Positions 18,964 to 31,501 of a stretch of DNA of 64,000 nucleotides are shown here, in pieces. Position 1 is the stretch's first letter, and each line of letters starts with the position of its first letter. The stretch is from Cinnamomum chago (taxonomy: Eukaryota; Streptophyta; Magnoliopsida; Laurales; Lauraceae): assembly GCA_038049695.1 (NCBI GenBank), contig CP142454.1:91626001-91690000 (forward strand). Direction: 5' to 3'. Made by a program: the position numbers and the translations under genes. The notes below the pieces were generated by a model. The model was given only the letters and a program-made list of their open reading frames with translations. It had not been told where the DNA came from and ran no database searches.

Positions 18964-21810
18964 TGTTAGACCCCGACCTAGACCAAGTCGATTAGTGTGC
19001 GATTAGTATGTGTTTAGTCCTAAGTGGGTTTAGTGGTCGTTGGGTTAGAAGTAATTAGTTTTAGTCTTAGACATAGCTTTGGGAATTGTGAGAATGTTCA
19101 GTATTAGTTAGACACACTCAGGAAGGCCTGAGTGCACGTGTAAGCTTGGGAAGATCGTATCGGTTTCCGTGTGATTGCGATTCTGGTTTCATTTGAATGA
19201 TTCTTCTATGTGTTACAACTTTCGTTTTAAGCCCATTCATGTTTGAAGCCCAAAAACCCATGTTCTGGCCCAAAGAGGGTAAAATTGTCTTTTATGCACA
19301 AATCTGGACACAATTTTTGAGATCTCAAAACCATGCCAAAAATAAACTTTTTGGAAACTAGATATTTCGATGATTGTTTTATCCTTCTTCGTCGAAGTCA
19401 TCCGAGGCCCACAAGACCATGTTTTAGTCATATCAAGGTTAAGTCAATTGGGGGCCCATTATCATCACTTAAAACCCCAAGTCTCATCTTCTTCATTCAT
19501 CTCCCCAATCTCTGCAATTTTCTTAACCTAGGGCAAGGAAAACCCTTTTTCTCTTCCTCTTCATTTCCTCTTGCATGCTTTAGCTAGAGAGCTCCAAAAA
19601 GAATTCCAAAATCATCATCTTCTTCCTCTCCTTGCAAGCTCCCTATCAATACAAGTTTCTTGGAGCTTCTTGTGGAACAAGCTCTTCATCTTCTTCATCT
19701 GTTCTTGTTTGGCCATTGTAAGGTAAGAACTTTCACCCATACTTTTCATGAAGTCTTTTGGCTCCTTAAAGATCTTGTTTTTTTCAAGTGTACAAACCCT
19801 TTGGTTAGAATGGGTTCTTTGTTTCCATTTTGAGTGAGTTTGTGTGGTTTTCTTGGGTTTCCTTGTAGCATTGGATTAGCTTGAGGGAAGTGCTTGAGAG
19901 GAGTATTTTAGCATTGGTCAAGGCAAGTAATCTCTCTAGGAAATGATGCATGTGTATTTTGATTTCATTGTATTTTTAGAAATTGTGCATTAAAATTGTT
20001 TACAAGCTTCATGGTTATGTTTTATTGGATTTGGATGTGGGAAATGGTGTTAAATGAACCCTAGGTGAGCAAGAAGGCTCAAGGGATTGTATGTGATTGA
20101 TGGATGAGAAGAAGGAGAAAAATGTAGTCGAGGATGTGCAAGAGAAAGGCAGTTTCTGCACTCTGCGGGTTCAGGCAGAAGCTGATTCGCTCGAGCGACC
20201 CTTGGGTCCGCTCGAGCGACCAAGCCTCTGTTTGGTCCGAGCGCAGACAGAGAGCTGTCCGCTCGAGCGACCATAGGGTCCGCTCGAGCGAACTGCCCTC
20301 TGTGTAATCTGGAGCAAGGGAGAGAGCTGTCCGTTCGAACGCACTTATCATCCGCTCGAACGAACTGTCTCGCTCGAGCGAATTTTCATCGCCTTATGAA
20401 GTTCGCTCGAGCGAACCTGCCAGATTCAGGTAAAAGAATTATTTCATTTTCTGTATTTTCTCGAAGGTTGAAAAACTAGACTATGTTAAGGGTTTTGACT
20501 TGACATTGTGTAAATGGAACTTCGAAATGCAACCCAACTTCGGGGACACCAATTCTTATATATATTCCGACATTTGGGGTTCTAATTACACAAAGGTCAA
20601 TTAACAGCCTTAACACATGCTTGTCAGATTTCGTGTTTGAATTCCGTTTTGGTACGATAAGTGCCATCGTGTACTAGTTTTGGATTTCAAGTATAAGCTT
20701 GTTTTGAAGAATTGATTCAAGAAAAAGGGGATCACTTCCAAAGCGTGTTATGCATATTAGTTATGCCTTGCTAGTCGTGTTCATCGTGTTTTGTGATAAG
20801 TGATTTCCCCCTTTTTATCTCGACAAGTTTTGATAGTATTTCGTGTGTTTTGTGCATTCATGAATTTAGTAAACACCACTGCGCTTGGACTGCCCTTTCA
20901 GTTTGATCCACTGTCGGGGGTCCTTAAACATGTGGACTGTCTGTAGACTGGTCGTGTATTTACTACACATCGTGCGTGTCCGGTTCCACGGCCGGAATTC
21001 CCGTCTTTGTGGGAAATCGTGTCGTGCTTATATTATGTATATCGTGCTTTTCGTGCGTGCTTGCTCTTTTCATTATATAAATGATAGAGAAAGGGTGGGC
21101 TCTTTGTGGATTGTAACTATTCATGATATATTATGTACTCATGCTAGTTTGTTTTAGTACCCCAGCTTGTTGTGTATTATCGAAAAGGTATCTCAGTCAT
21201 TGTAGCTTTTCAAATCAAGGATTTGCTTATAAGTTTGCTAAAACGTTTATTGTTTCATGCTTGGACCTAAATTGATTACCTGCCAAACCGTTGTGTTTGA
21301 CCCTTGTTTGTTGGTGCCCAAGTGCGGGAGACGTTACCTTTGAGGAGGAGTGTCAGGAGGAGGCTTGTGAGCCAACCCCTGTGAGAGAGTGGCAGGCTGA
21401 CGATGTTATCTAGACATCGGGCGGGTTCTTGAGTCTCGTCATCATTTTGTTGGGGTTTCTTTTGATTATTTTGGAGAAGTGTATTGCCCTTTGTTGGCCT
21501 CTTAGGGATTGTACCCAAAACTTAACTTACTTTTGTGTGAGTCTCATAACTTGAATTATAATGGGAATGCCATGTTAACTTCTTCTTTTGATACTACGTC
21601 TTGTTATTATTTCGTCAAGGCACCCAAAGATTTATTGGTGCTTATCGTGAATGTGTTTTGCTACACGCTTCCGCAAACTTGATCGTGTGAGTCAAATTCC
21701 GCATGTCTTTGGGAATCCTCACCGCGGGAACCTGTGGGAAAGCAAAATCTTCAATAGCAATTGTAATTAAACCACGTCGCGGGCCCGGGATTCGTTCCGG
21801 GGTCGCGACA
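18964..21810 (+). repeat. Element D 5' LTR
   Basis: 2847 bp, from TGTTAGACCCCGACC to GGGGTCGCGACA. It pairs with 28685-31501, differing by scattered substitutions and a 12-base stretch at about 20985-20996 that is absent from the 3' copy. A possible TATA box (TATATAA) is at 21074-21080. Confidence 0.93.
20188..20413. repeat. Palindrome array CGCTCGAGCG in the D 5' LTR
   Basis: Eight copies of the 10-base palindrome CGCTCGAGCG or near variants (one is CGTTCGAACG, also a perfect palindrome) within 226 bases. The 3' LTR (29909-30116) has seven, so the array changes copy number. Confidence 0.9.
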
Positions 21811-21814
21811 GGAC

Positions 21815-21829
21815 TGGTATCAGAGCGGG
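21815..21829 (+). promoter_or_regulatory. Element D primer binding site
   Basis: TGGTATCAGAGCGGG, four bases after the LTR, complementary to initiator tRNA-Met. Confidence 0.92.
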
Positions 21830-21971
21830 ACATGTTTCAGGCACTTAAAAGAAACTAGAAAGGACTTAGGAACGTGGCGAGGATTCGTGAGCTCGATAGA
21901 TTCGTTGGTATAGGACCTTAGAAACCCTTGTACCATGATTATTGTGTACTAACTCTTTGTTTTACAGCAAT

Positions 21972-23197
21972 ATGCCTCCAAGAAATTAAAAGCTCCAAAT
22001 CATCATGCTTCAGGCAGTAATCAGAATGAGTTAGAGGCATCTGAGACACCAACAACCACACAGTTTCAGGAACTTATGCAAGCAATGATATCACATCCAA
22101 GGCAAGCTAATGAGAACCAAGCCAGATTTCAAGAACAGTTAACAAAGAAGGATGATGAAATGGCACAAGTCCAGAGGCAACTTTTGGAAGTACTTCAGAA
22201 CAGGAACGTAGCACCACCCGTGGGTCCGCAGATTGTTATTCAAAATAGGGATCCTGACCCTAATGCACTGTTTGAGAAGTTTTGGAAGAGAGCACCCAAG
22301 GAGTTTTCGGGCATTGAGGACCCGTTAGTGGCAGATGACTGGCTAGTCAATATAGAGAAGATCTTCGATGTCTTTATGTGCACGGGAATACAGAAGGTCA
22401 ATCTCACAGCTTCACTATTCTACGGGCTTGTAGACCGGTGGTGGCAAACAGTCAATGACCCATATGCAGGGATGGCTGACGAGGAGGCATGGGCAGCATT
22501 CAAGACACAGTTTCAAGATAAATACATTCACTCTCATGTCAAGAGGCAGAAGGCTATTGAGTTTCAACAGTTTAAGCAAGGTAACATGACGGTGCTAGAC
22601 TATGTCACCAAATTTGAAAGATTGGCTAGATATGCTACCGAGCTGATTGACACTGAAAGGAAGAAGATAACTAAGTTTTTGGAAGGGTTGAACCCGATCA
22701 TCATGAGAGATGTCATAGGAGTAGTTCCTCCAACTACATATGAGGAGGCGGTCAAGTGGGCTTATACATTTGAAGATATTAACAACATGATTGTTCAGGA
22801 CAGGAAACAGTAATATCAGCAGCAGAATCAGAGGCAGCAGCAGGGCAAGAAGCCAAGACAAGAACAAAGTCATGTGAGGCAGGGTTATGGCCTTTGTGGC
22901 AAGAATCATGAAACACACGAATGTCGTAAGGCTATGGGTGCCTGTTTCAAGTGTGGGGCTATGAACCATGCAATCAAGGATTGACCACTACTTCAGAACC
23001 AAGGAAATAGAAACCAGCAGCAGAGATAAGTAGCTCCTCAGGATCAAGCACCAGTTCAGAATCAAGTCAGACCACCTCAGCAGCAGCAGCAGGCTAGGCC
23101 ACCAGCACAGAATCAGAATGCTCGTGCTCCACAGCAGAACAAACATGGCCAAGGAAGGCAAAACCAAGCACCGAACAGACTACAAAAGCATGGACGT
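21972..23197 (+). pseudogene. Element D gag
   Basis: ATG at 21972 (MPPRN) runs into TAA after five codons, and a frame change follows. The main open stretch, 22076-22813, carries the retrotransposon Gag domain (ADDWLVNIEKIFDVF ... WAAFKTQFQDKYI ... FEGLARYATEL-like region). It ends at TAA 22811-22813 in a glutamine-rich stretch. The zinc knuckle that follows (CFKCGAMNHAIKD, near 22940-22981) loses its last cysteine to TGA at 22982. A Gln/Pro-rich linker leads into protease. Confidence 0.85.
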
Positions 23198-25051
23198 TTG
23201 TATTATCTCAATCATGCAGATGCTGAAGCTGCAAGAGACGTGGTAGAAGGTAAACTTCTTATTTGTGGGGTAGAAGCCCAGATTTTATTTGATCCTGGAT
23301 CCACACATTCCTTTGCATCTCCTAGTTTTGCTAAGTTGATTGACGCACCATGTAGTGAGTTGGATTACATTTTAGTAGTTACCACTCCAGTAGGGAAACA
23401 AGTTGTGTGTAGAACCTATTACCCTAGCTGTACACTTTTTTTAGGAGATGTTAATCTACCGGCCAACCTTATAGTTTTGGACATGCATGATTTTGATGTC
23501 ATTTTAGGCATGGATTGGTTAGAAGCATATCATGCCACCATGGATTGTTTTAGTAAGACCATCACATTCAGATTCCAAGGACCACAGGCAGAATTGATAT
23601 TTCAGGGGAACAAGAGAAAATCTTGGGCAGGGTTTATTTCAGTTTTGAAGGCAAGCAGATTAGTTCAGAGTGGGTGCCAGGCATTTATTGCGTTTATCAC
23701 GGAGGATAAACAGTCCCAAGGGGTGGAGGATATCCCCATTGTGTGTGAATTTCCGGATGTTTTTCCAGAAGAAATCTCGGGTTTACCACCAATTAGAGAA
23801 GTTGAGTTTACAATTGAACTCCTTCCAGGGACAGCTCCGATCTCGATTGCACTATATAGGATGGCTCCAGCAGAGATGGGTGAGCTAAAACTCCAATTGC
23901 AGGATTTGTTGAGCAAAGGTTTTATTAGGCCAAGTGTTTCACCGTGGGGAGCACCGGTGTTGTTTGTGAAGAAGAAGGATGGGAGTATGAGAATGTGCAT
24001 CGACTACAGGAAGTTGAATCATGTGACTGTGAAGAACAAGTATCCATTGCCAAGGATAGACGAATTGTTTGACCAATTGCAAGGAGCAGCCTATTTTTCC
24101 AAGATAGACTTGAGGTCAGGGTACCATCAGTTGAGAGTTAGAGACTCAGATATTCAGAAGACAGCCTTTAGAACAAGATATGGGCACTATGAGTTCTTAG
24201 TGATGCCCTTTGGTTTGACAAATGCACCCGCAGTCTTTATGGCTCTGATGAACAAGGTCTTTGCACCTTATTTGGATCACTCCACAGTAGTGTTCATTGA
24301 TGATGTCCTTGTGTATTCCAAGAGTAAGAAGGAGCATGAAGAACATTTGAGGACAGCGTTGCAGCTCTTGAGGGACAACCAGCTATATGCAAAACTCAGT
24401 AAGTGTGAATTCTGGTTAGAGCAAGTTGCTTTTCTAGGCCATATCATCTCCAGAGAAGGTTTAGCAGTTGATCCAGCCAAGATAGAGGCAGTTGTTAGTT
24501 GGGCAAGGCCAAGCAGTGTGACAGAAATTGGAAGCTTTTTGGGATTAGCAGGCTACTACAGAAGATTTGTCCAAGGTTTTTCGTCCATTGCAGCCCCGTT
24601 GACAAAATTGACTAGGAAGAATGTCCCATTTGTTTGGACCGATCAGTGTGAAATCAGTTTTCAAGAGTTGAAAGGAAGGTTAACCACAACTCCAATCCTC
24701 ACATTACCTTCGGACAACGGCGGGTTTATTGTTTACACAGATGCTTCGAATGTGGGACTGGGTTGTGTGCTGATGCAAGAGGGCAAGGTGATTGCTTATG
24801 GCTCGAGACAGTTGAAGGACCATGAGAAGAATTATGCGACTCACGACTTGGAGTTGGCAGCAGTTGTTTTCGCATTGAAGATGTGGAGACACTACCTCTA
24901 CGGAGAGAAATTTGAGGTCCATTCAGATCACAGGAGTTTACAGTATTTGTTCTCGCAGAAGGATTTGAATATGAGGCAGAGAAGGTGGATGGAGTATATC
25001 AAAGATTATGACTTTCCAATCAAGTATCTGAAAGGAAGTGCGATTCAGATC
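23198..25051 (+). CDS. Element D protease, reverse transcriptase and RNase H
   Basis: 617 element-encoded codons, open. The protease active site is [10 protein letters not shown] (Asp 32). The reverse transcriptase spans about residues 215-470 with [22 protein letters not shown] and the catalytic FIDD near residue 366. The RNase H has YTDAS near 513, [12 protein letters not shown], and HSDHRSL near 576. The frame is cut after KGSAIQ by solo LTR G and the missing part resumes at 27039. The first residue is simply the start of the open stretch; the true polyprotein begins in gag. Confidence 0.92.
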
Positions 25052-27038
25052 TGAACTCTTAATGAAACAAAGAGTTCTATGGCTGCAATTTAAAACTTTT
25101 TACTAGGATCATATTAAGAAAGTAAATCAGCCATCAAAATTGCACTAGAAACACCATGAAACCAAGACCAACTTGTGTGTAATCAAATTCGATACAATGG
25201 AGAAGACATACCTGATGTTCTTGGGCTGAATAAACTCCAAGATCTGAACTTGAAGATCAGATCTACTGCCTTTAAATTCCTGCACACCTTGCTGGAATTT
25301 CTTGCAATAGTTTCCTTCTAGTCTTCTTCTCTATTCCTCTTTCTCCAAATCTGATTGGTTAGTGCTAGTGGGAACACAACCAGGTTTCACTCTTCTTGTT
25401 TTTCCTTGATCTTATGTGAGAAGATCAGATCTGAAGTGGGTTTTCTTCTAGAAGAAAACAAGGACCAGCCAAGAAGAATTCTATTGTGCATAAAGTAACT
25501 ATGGACGTCCAAAAGGAAGTGGCTGGTTGCTCTCACTATTTCCCACGCCCAAGGGCTTTTTCCTCTTGATCTCTTAGTGTATTTCACGCCCAAGGAGAAG
25601 CCACCAGCTATATAAAGAGCTGAAAACCTTTTAGAAGATCTTTCCTTAAAGAATAAGGAAACCAAGAAAGACTTTCTAAAAAAGGAAACAACCCCCATGT
25701 GGACGTCCAACACCTTTCCCTCTTAGTTTTAGTTTCCAAATAGAATTAGAAAACTACTAAACTTTAGGAAAACTTGCACAAAGAGAACTCCTTCCAAGTA
25801 ATGGGACCTACACAAACTTGGGACCCACATACTAGGGACCACTTTGACTAGCCCACACTTACTATGGCCCATGTACCAAATAATTTATCTAGAGTTGTAA
25901 TTCATGTATGCCATCATGGGCCTATTTGAATTTACACTCAAAATTATTTCTCCACACATTTAAACAATTTAGGAAACCTTGCCAATCTAGGAAAGTGGCT
26001 AGAGAAGGGACCAAAAGACATATTTGCCCTTAGCTTCCAAAATGACCAAAATGTCCATGCTAACCCCATAGCAACACTAGGATCATTTTAACCTTAACTC
26101 ATTCCACTAGAGAGTTACAGTTGCACTCCAGGGACAAATATTAAATGCAAATTAAGCTCATCATAAACCGACGATTGTCTTTGACCTACCAAGTATAATG
26201 ACCATAATGCCCCTCTATGTAACATCCATAATCAAGTAGGTTAACCGATGTACTATCTACCTTCTTGATTACATCTCAACCTCAGAACTTCATACCCTTG
26301 ACTTAATCATCATCCGGATATCATTCTCTTGATCCAGGGAGCGACCCACAAGTTCAATATCCATATGGAACATCCATATACTAAGATCTTAGATTCTGAT
26401 GATTAATCGGATAATTCTAAGGGGACGATCATTCCATCACACGATGGCATAGATTCCATATTGCATTTGCACGTCCCAACTAATCAAGCCCGAGTACCCA
26501 AAACACAGAGCTGTTGACCCATGAACAGGATCTCACCCATAGTGAATTAAAGTACAAGAACTCGACTTCGTCAGTTCATCCACAAATGCTCAAGATTAAG
26601 AGCACTGGTCACTCAGTAGCAAGAGGTGATTTGATCTCTCTCTGTGATAGTACTATTTTAGAGATCACACCTACAAGTGGTCCTGTTCAATGCATGACAC
26701 ATGCACTAATGAGATAAATCCGGAAAAACCTCCCGTGACTTAGGTAAGTCACCCTGAATACAAGAGAGTATCTCATTATAACTTATACCAAGATGAAGTG
26801 CCCAACTCCATCTCTCAGTTATGAACAAGTTTATTGTTTCAAGTGTCCATGACTCAGACCTAACTGTGTGTAGCCACTACACACCCAAGTCATTTACCAA
26901 AAACAATGGGCCTTATACAACCATACATATACACATGAAATAAGAGAAAGATGTCATTCTATTAAATAACCAATAAATATCCAGTAACAGAAATGAGAGT
27001 GCAGTCAGTGGGCTTTAGGGCATACACCAATCCCAACA
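25052..27038 (-). mobile_element. Solo LTR G, copia-type, nested in element D
   Basis: 1987 bp, TGAACTC...CCCAACA. On the minus strand it starts TGTTGGGATTGGTG, a start I associate with Ty1/copia LTRs. It has no internal coding region or primer site. GTATC at 27039-27043 matches GATC at 25048-25051 with one base lost, a decayed 5-bp duplication. It interrupts the RNase H to integrase joint of D. Recombination between two LTRs is the usual origin. Confidence 0.75.
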
Positions 27039-28647
27039 GTATCATCCAGGCAAAGTGAATGTGGTAGCAGATGCTTTGAGTAGGAAATCAGTGGTCATGG
27101 CCAGTTTGAGAGGAATGGGTGTCTTACAGCAGTTTGAAGAGTTGGGTGTAGAGGTGCAAACCCTGAGATTGGGTACTATGTTGGCAAACATGACAGTATA
27201 AGAACCTACCTTCATCCAGAAGATCAAAGAAAATCAGTTGCAAGACCCAGACTTGGCTAAGATTGTAGAGGTTATTACAGAATGTCCCGATTTCAAAATG
27301 GTGAATGGGATATTGTATTTCCGTGACCGGTTGTGTGTGCCAAATGTGGATGATTTGAAGAGTGAAATAATGAATGAAGCTCACAGCACGAGATATTCTA
27401 TGCATCCGGGTAGCACGAAGATATACCACAATTTGAAGAATAGATTTTGGTGGAACAACATGAAGAGAGAGATAGCAGCTTTTGTGTCTCGTTGTTTAAC
27501 CTGTCAGTTGATCAAGGCATAGCATCAGAAGCATCCAGGTTTGTTACAGCCTTTGGAGATTCCGGAGTGGAAATGGGTGCACATCACCATGGATTTCATT
27601 TCTGATTTGCCTTATACCAAGAAGGGAAACAATGCAATTTGGATCATTGTGGATCGTCTGACAAAGTCTGCTCATTTCATTCCAATGAAGACTGGGAATA
27701 TGATGCATATGGCACCGCTTGCAAAGTTATTTGTTGATGAGATTGTTAGTAAACATGGTCAGCCCGTCTCCATTACTTCAGACAGAGACAGCAGGTTTGT
27801 TTCAAAGTTTTGGAAGACTCTTCATGAGTCGATTGGTACCAAACTTCAGTTCAGCATAGCTTATCACCCTCAGACCGATGGTCAGTCAGAAAAGACGAAA
27901 CAGACTCTCGAAGACATGTTGCGTGCTTGTGTATTGGATTTCAAGATTCAGTGGGATGAGTGCTTACCACTTTGTGAATTTGCCTATAACAATAGTTACC
28001 ATTCGAGCATCGGTATGGCACCTTTCGAGGCACTTTATGATAGAAGATGCAGAACTCCGGTTTGCTGGGAAGAAGTCGGTGAACGTAGTTTCCATTGACC
28101 GACGATAGTTGGAGAGACAAGTGACAAGGTCAAGTTGATTCAGGAACGGTTGAAGATCGCCCGAACTAGGCAGAAGAGTTATGCAGACACTCACCGAAGA
28201 GAATTGCAGTTTCAGGTGGGTGACAAGGTGTTCTTGAAGATCTCACCAACTAGAGGGACTTTGAGATTCGGACAGAAGGGCAAATTGTCTAGAAGGTTTA
28301 TTGGTCCGTATGAGATTTTGAGCAAGATTGGAGATTTCGCTTATAGACTTGCGTTACCGCCGGAACTCTCCGGAGTGCACAATGTATTTCATGTTTCTAT
28401 ACTCAAGAAATATGTTTCTAGTCCTTCACATATACTACAGCATGAGCCTCTGGAGATTCGGGAGGATGCATCGTGCGTGGAAAGACCGATCAAGATCATT
28501 GACACGAAAGAGCAAGAATTGAGAAACCGGACTATTCATTGGGTCAAGGTACTTTGGGAAAATTACGAGCCAGAGGAAGCCACCTGGGAATTGAGAGAGC
28601 AAGTGCAGAGGAAGTATCCACAACTTTTACCAGAGGTAATTGTTTGA
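27039..28647 (+). pseudogene. Element D integrase with C-terminal chromodomain
   Basis: Resumes with YHPGKVNVVADALSRK. The integrase zinc domain (HSTRYSMHPGSTKIYHNLK ... CLTCQLIKA) is followed by the core WKWVHITMDFISDLP, SDRDSRFVSKFW and HPQTDGQSEKTKQ (D, D, E). Then comes the GPY/F module (RFIGPYEILSKIGDFAYRL) and a chromodomain-like end (IHWVKVLWENYEPEEATWEL). Stops at 27198-27200 (TAA), 27520-27522 (TAG) and about 28096-28098 (TGA) inactivate it. Chromodomains of this class steer integration toward marked heterochromatin. Confidence 0.9.
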
Positions 28648-28671
28648 TTTATTTGGTGGACCAAATATCCT

Positions 28672-28684
28672 AAGGGGTGGAGGA
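28672..28684 (+). promoter_or_regulatory. Element D polypurine tract
   Basis: AAGGGGTGGAGGA directly before the 3' LTR. Confidence 0.88.
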
Positions 28685-31501
28685 TGTTAGACCCCGACCC
28701 AGACCAAGTCGATTAGTGTGCGATTAGTATGGATTTAGTCCTAAGTGGGTTTAGTTGTCGTTGGGTTAGAAGTAATTAGTTTTAGTCTTAGACAAAGCTT
28801 TGGGAATTGTGAGAATGTTTAGTATTAGTTAGACAGACTCAGGAAGGCCTGAGTGCACGTGTAAGCTTGGGAAGATCGTATCGGTTTCCGTGTGATTGCG
28901 ATTCTAGTTTCATTTGAATGATTCTTCTATGTGTTACAACTTTCGTTTTAAGCCCATTCATGTTTGAAGCCCAAAAACCCATGTTCTGGCCCAAAGAGGG
29001 TAAAATTGTCTTTTATGCACAAATCTGGACACAATTTTTGAGATCTCAAAACCATGCCAAAAATATACTTTTTGGAAACTAGATATTTCGATGATCGTTT
29101 TATTCTTCTTTATCGAAGTCATCCGAGGCCCACAAGACCATGTTTTAGTCATATCAAGGTTAAGTCAATTGGAGGCCCATTATCATCACTTAAAACCCCA
29201 AGTCTCATCTTCTTCATTCATTTCCCCAATCTCTGCAATTTTCTTAACCTAGGGCAAGGAAAACCCTTTTTCTCTTCCTCTTCATTTCCTCTTGCATGCT
29301 TTAGCTAGAGAGCTCCAAAAAGAATTCCAAAATCATCATCTTCTTCCTCTCCTTACAAGCTCCCTATCAATACAAGTTTCTTGGAGCTTCTTGTGGAACA
29401 AGCTCTTCATCTTCTTCATCTGTTCTTGTTTGGCCATTGTTAGGTAAGAACTTTCACCCATACTTTTCATGAAGTCTTTTGGCTCCTTAAAGATCTTGTT
29501 TTTTTCAAGTGTACAAACCCTTTGGTTAGAATGGGTTCTTTGTTTCCATTTTGAGTGAGTTTGTGTAGTTTTCTTGGGTTTCCTTGTAGCATTGGATTAG
29601 CTTGAGGGAAGTGCTTGAGAGGAGTATTTTAGCATTGGTCAAGGCAAGTAATCTCTCTAGGAAATGATGCATGTGTATTTTGATTTCATTGTATTTTTAG
29701 AAATTGTGCATTAAAATTGTTTACAAGCTTCATGGTTATGTTTTATTGGATTTGGATGTGGGAAATGGTGTTAAATGAACCCTTGGTGAGCATGAAGGCT
29801 CAAGGGATTGTATGTGATTAATGGATGAGAAGAAGGAGAAAAATGTAGTGGAGGATGTGCAAGAGAAAGGCAGTTTCTACACTCTGCGGGTTCAGGCAGA
29901 AGCTGATTCGCTCGAGCGACCCTTGGGTCCACTCGAGCGACCAAGCCTCTGTTTGGTCCCAGCGCAGACAGAGAGTTGTCCGCTCGAGCGACCATAGGGT
30001 CCGCTCGAGCGAACTGCCCTTTGTGTAATTTGGAGCAAGGCAGAGAGCTGTCCGTTCGAACGCACTTATCATCCGCTCGAGCGAAGTGTCATCGCCTTAT
30101 GAAGTTCGCTCGAGCGAACCTGCCAGATTCAGGTAGAAGAAATATTTCATTTTCTGTATTTTCTCGAAGGTTGAAAAACTAGACTATGTTAAGGGTTTTG
30201 ACTTGACATTGTGTAAATGGAACTTCGAAATGCAACCCAACTTCGGGGACACCAATTCTTATATATATTCCGACATTTGGGGTTCTAATTATACAAAGGT
30301 CAATTAGCAGCCTTAACACATGCTTGTCAGATTTCGTGTTTGAATTCCGTTTTGGTACGATAAGTGCCATCGTGTACTAGTTTTGGATTTCAAGTATAAG
30401 CTTGTTTTGAAGAATTGATTCAAGAAAAAGGGGATCACTTCCTAAGCGTGTTATGCATATTAGTTATGCCTTGCTAGTCGTGTTCATCGTGTTTTGTGAT
30501 AAGTGATTTCCCCCTTTTTATCTCGACAAGTTTTGATAGTATTTCGTGTGTTTTGTGCATTCATGAATTTAGTAAACACCACTGAGCTTGGACTGCCCTT
30601 TCAGTTTGATCCACTATCTGGGGGTCCTTAAACATGTGGACTGTCTGCAGACTGGTCGTGTATTTACTACACATCGTGCGTGTCCGGAATTCCCGTCTTT
30701 GTGGGAAATCGTGTTGTGCTTATATTATGTATATCGTGCTTTTCGTGCGTGCTTGCTCTTTTCATTATATAAATGATAGAGAAAGGATGGGCTCTTTGTG
30801 GATTGTAACTATTCATGATATATTATGTACTCATGCTAGTTTGTTTTAGTACCCCAGCTTGTTATGTATTATCGAAAAGGTATCTCAGTCATTGTAGTAT
30901 TTCAAATCAAGGATTTGCTTATATGTTTTCTAAAACGTTTATTGTTTCATGCTTGGACCTAAATTGATTACCTGCCAAACCGTTGTGTTTGACCCTTGTT
31001 TGTTGGTGCCCAGTGCGGGAGACGTTACCTTTGAGGAGGAGCGTCAGGAGGAGGCTTGTGAGCCAACCCCTATGAGAGAGTGGCAGGCTGACGATGTTAT
31101 CTAGACGTCGGGCGGGTTCTTGAGTCTCGTCATCATTTTGTTGGGGTTTCTTTTGATTATTTTGGAGAAGTGTATTGGCCTCTGTTGGCCTCTTAGGGAT
31201 TGTACCTAAAACTTAACTTACTTTTGTGTGAGTCTCATAACTTGAATTATAATGGGAATGCCATGTTAACTTCTTCTTTTGATACTACGTCTTGTTATTA
31301 TTTCGTCAAGGCACCTAAAGATTTATTGGTGCTTATCGTGAATGTGTTTTGCTACACGCTTCCGCAAACTTGATCGTGTGAGTCAGATTCCGCGTGTCTT
31401 TGGGAATCCTCACCGCGGGAACCTGTGGGAAAGCAAAATCTTCACTAGCAATTGTAATTAAACCACGTCGCGGGCCCGGGATCCGTTCCGGGGTCGCGAC
31501 A
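28685..31501 (+). repeat. Element D 3' LTR
   Basis: 2817 bp, pairs with 18964-21810. Differences include the palindrome array (seven instead of eight copies) and a missing 12-base segment. A possible TATA box is at 30766-30772. Confidence 0.93.
29909..30116. repeat. Palindrome array CGCTCGAGCG in the D 3' LTR
   Basis: Seven copies of the 10-base palindrome or near variants. The second copy is CACTCGAGCG. An 18-base or so segment with one unit, present in the 5' LTR, is missing. Confidence 0.9.

Larger units (their letters stand above)
18964..31501 (+). mobile_element. Element D: Ty3/gypsy chromovirus (Tekay-like), nested in Tat A
   Basis: LTRs 18964-21810 and 28685-31501 flank gag, protease, reverse transcriptase, RNase H, integrase and a chromodomain, all on the plus strand. 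Without the nested solo LTR G it is about 10.5 kb. The LTR length and C-terminal chromodomain fit the Tekay/Del clade. The insertion point lies within GAAGCATTCAATAAG as seen intact in copy C (55123-55140, minus strand). The flanks (CATTA left, CTTCA right) are imperfect, so the duplication has decayed. Several stop codons make it defective. Confidence 0.92.

Noticed and set aside
19333-19587. 84-codon ORF in the D LTR, repeated at 29054-29308
   Set aside because: LTR duplicate with low-complexity Ser/Phe/Pro composition and no domain.
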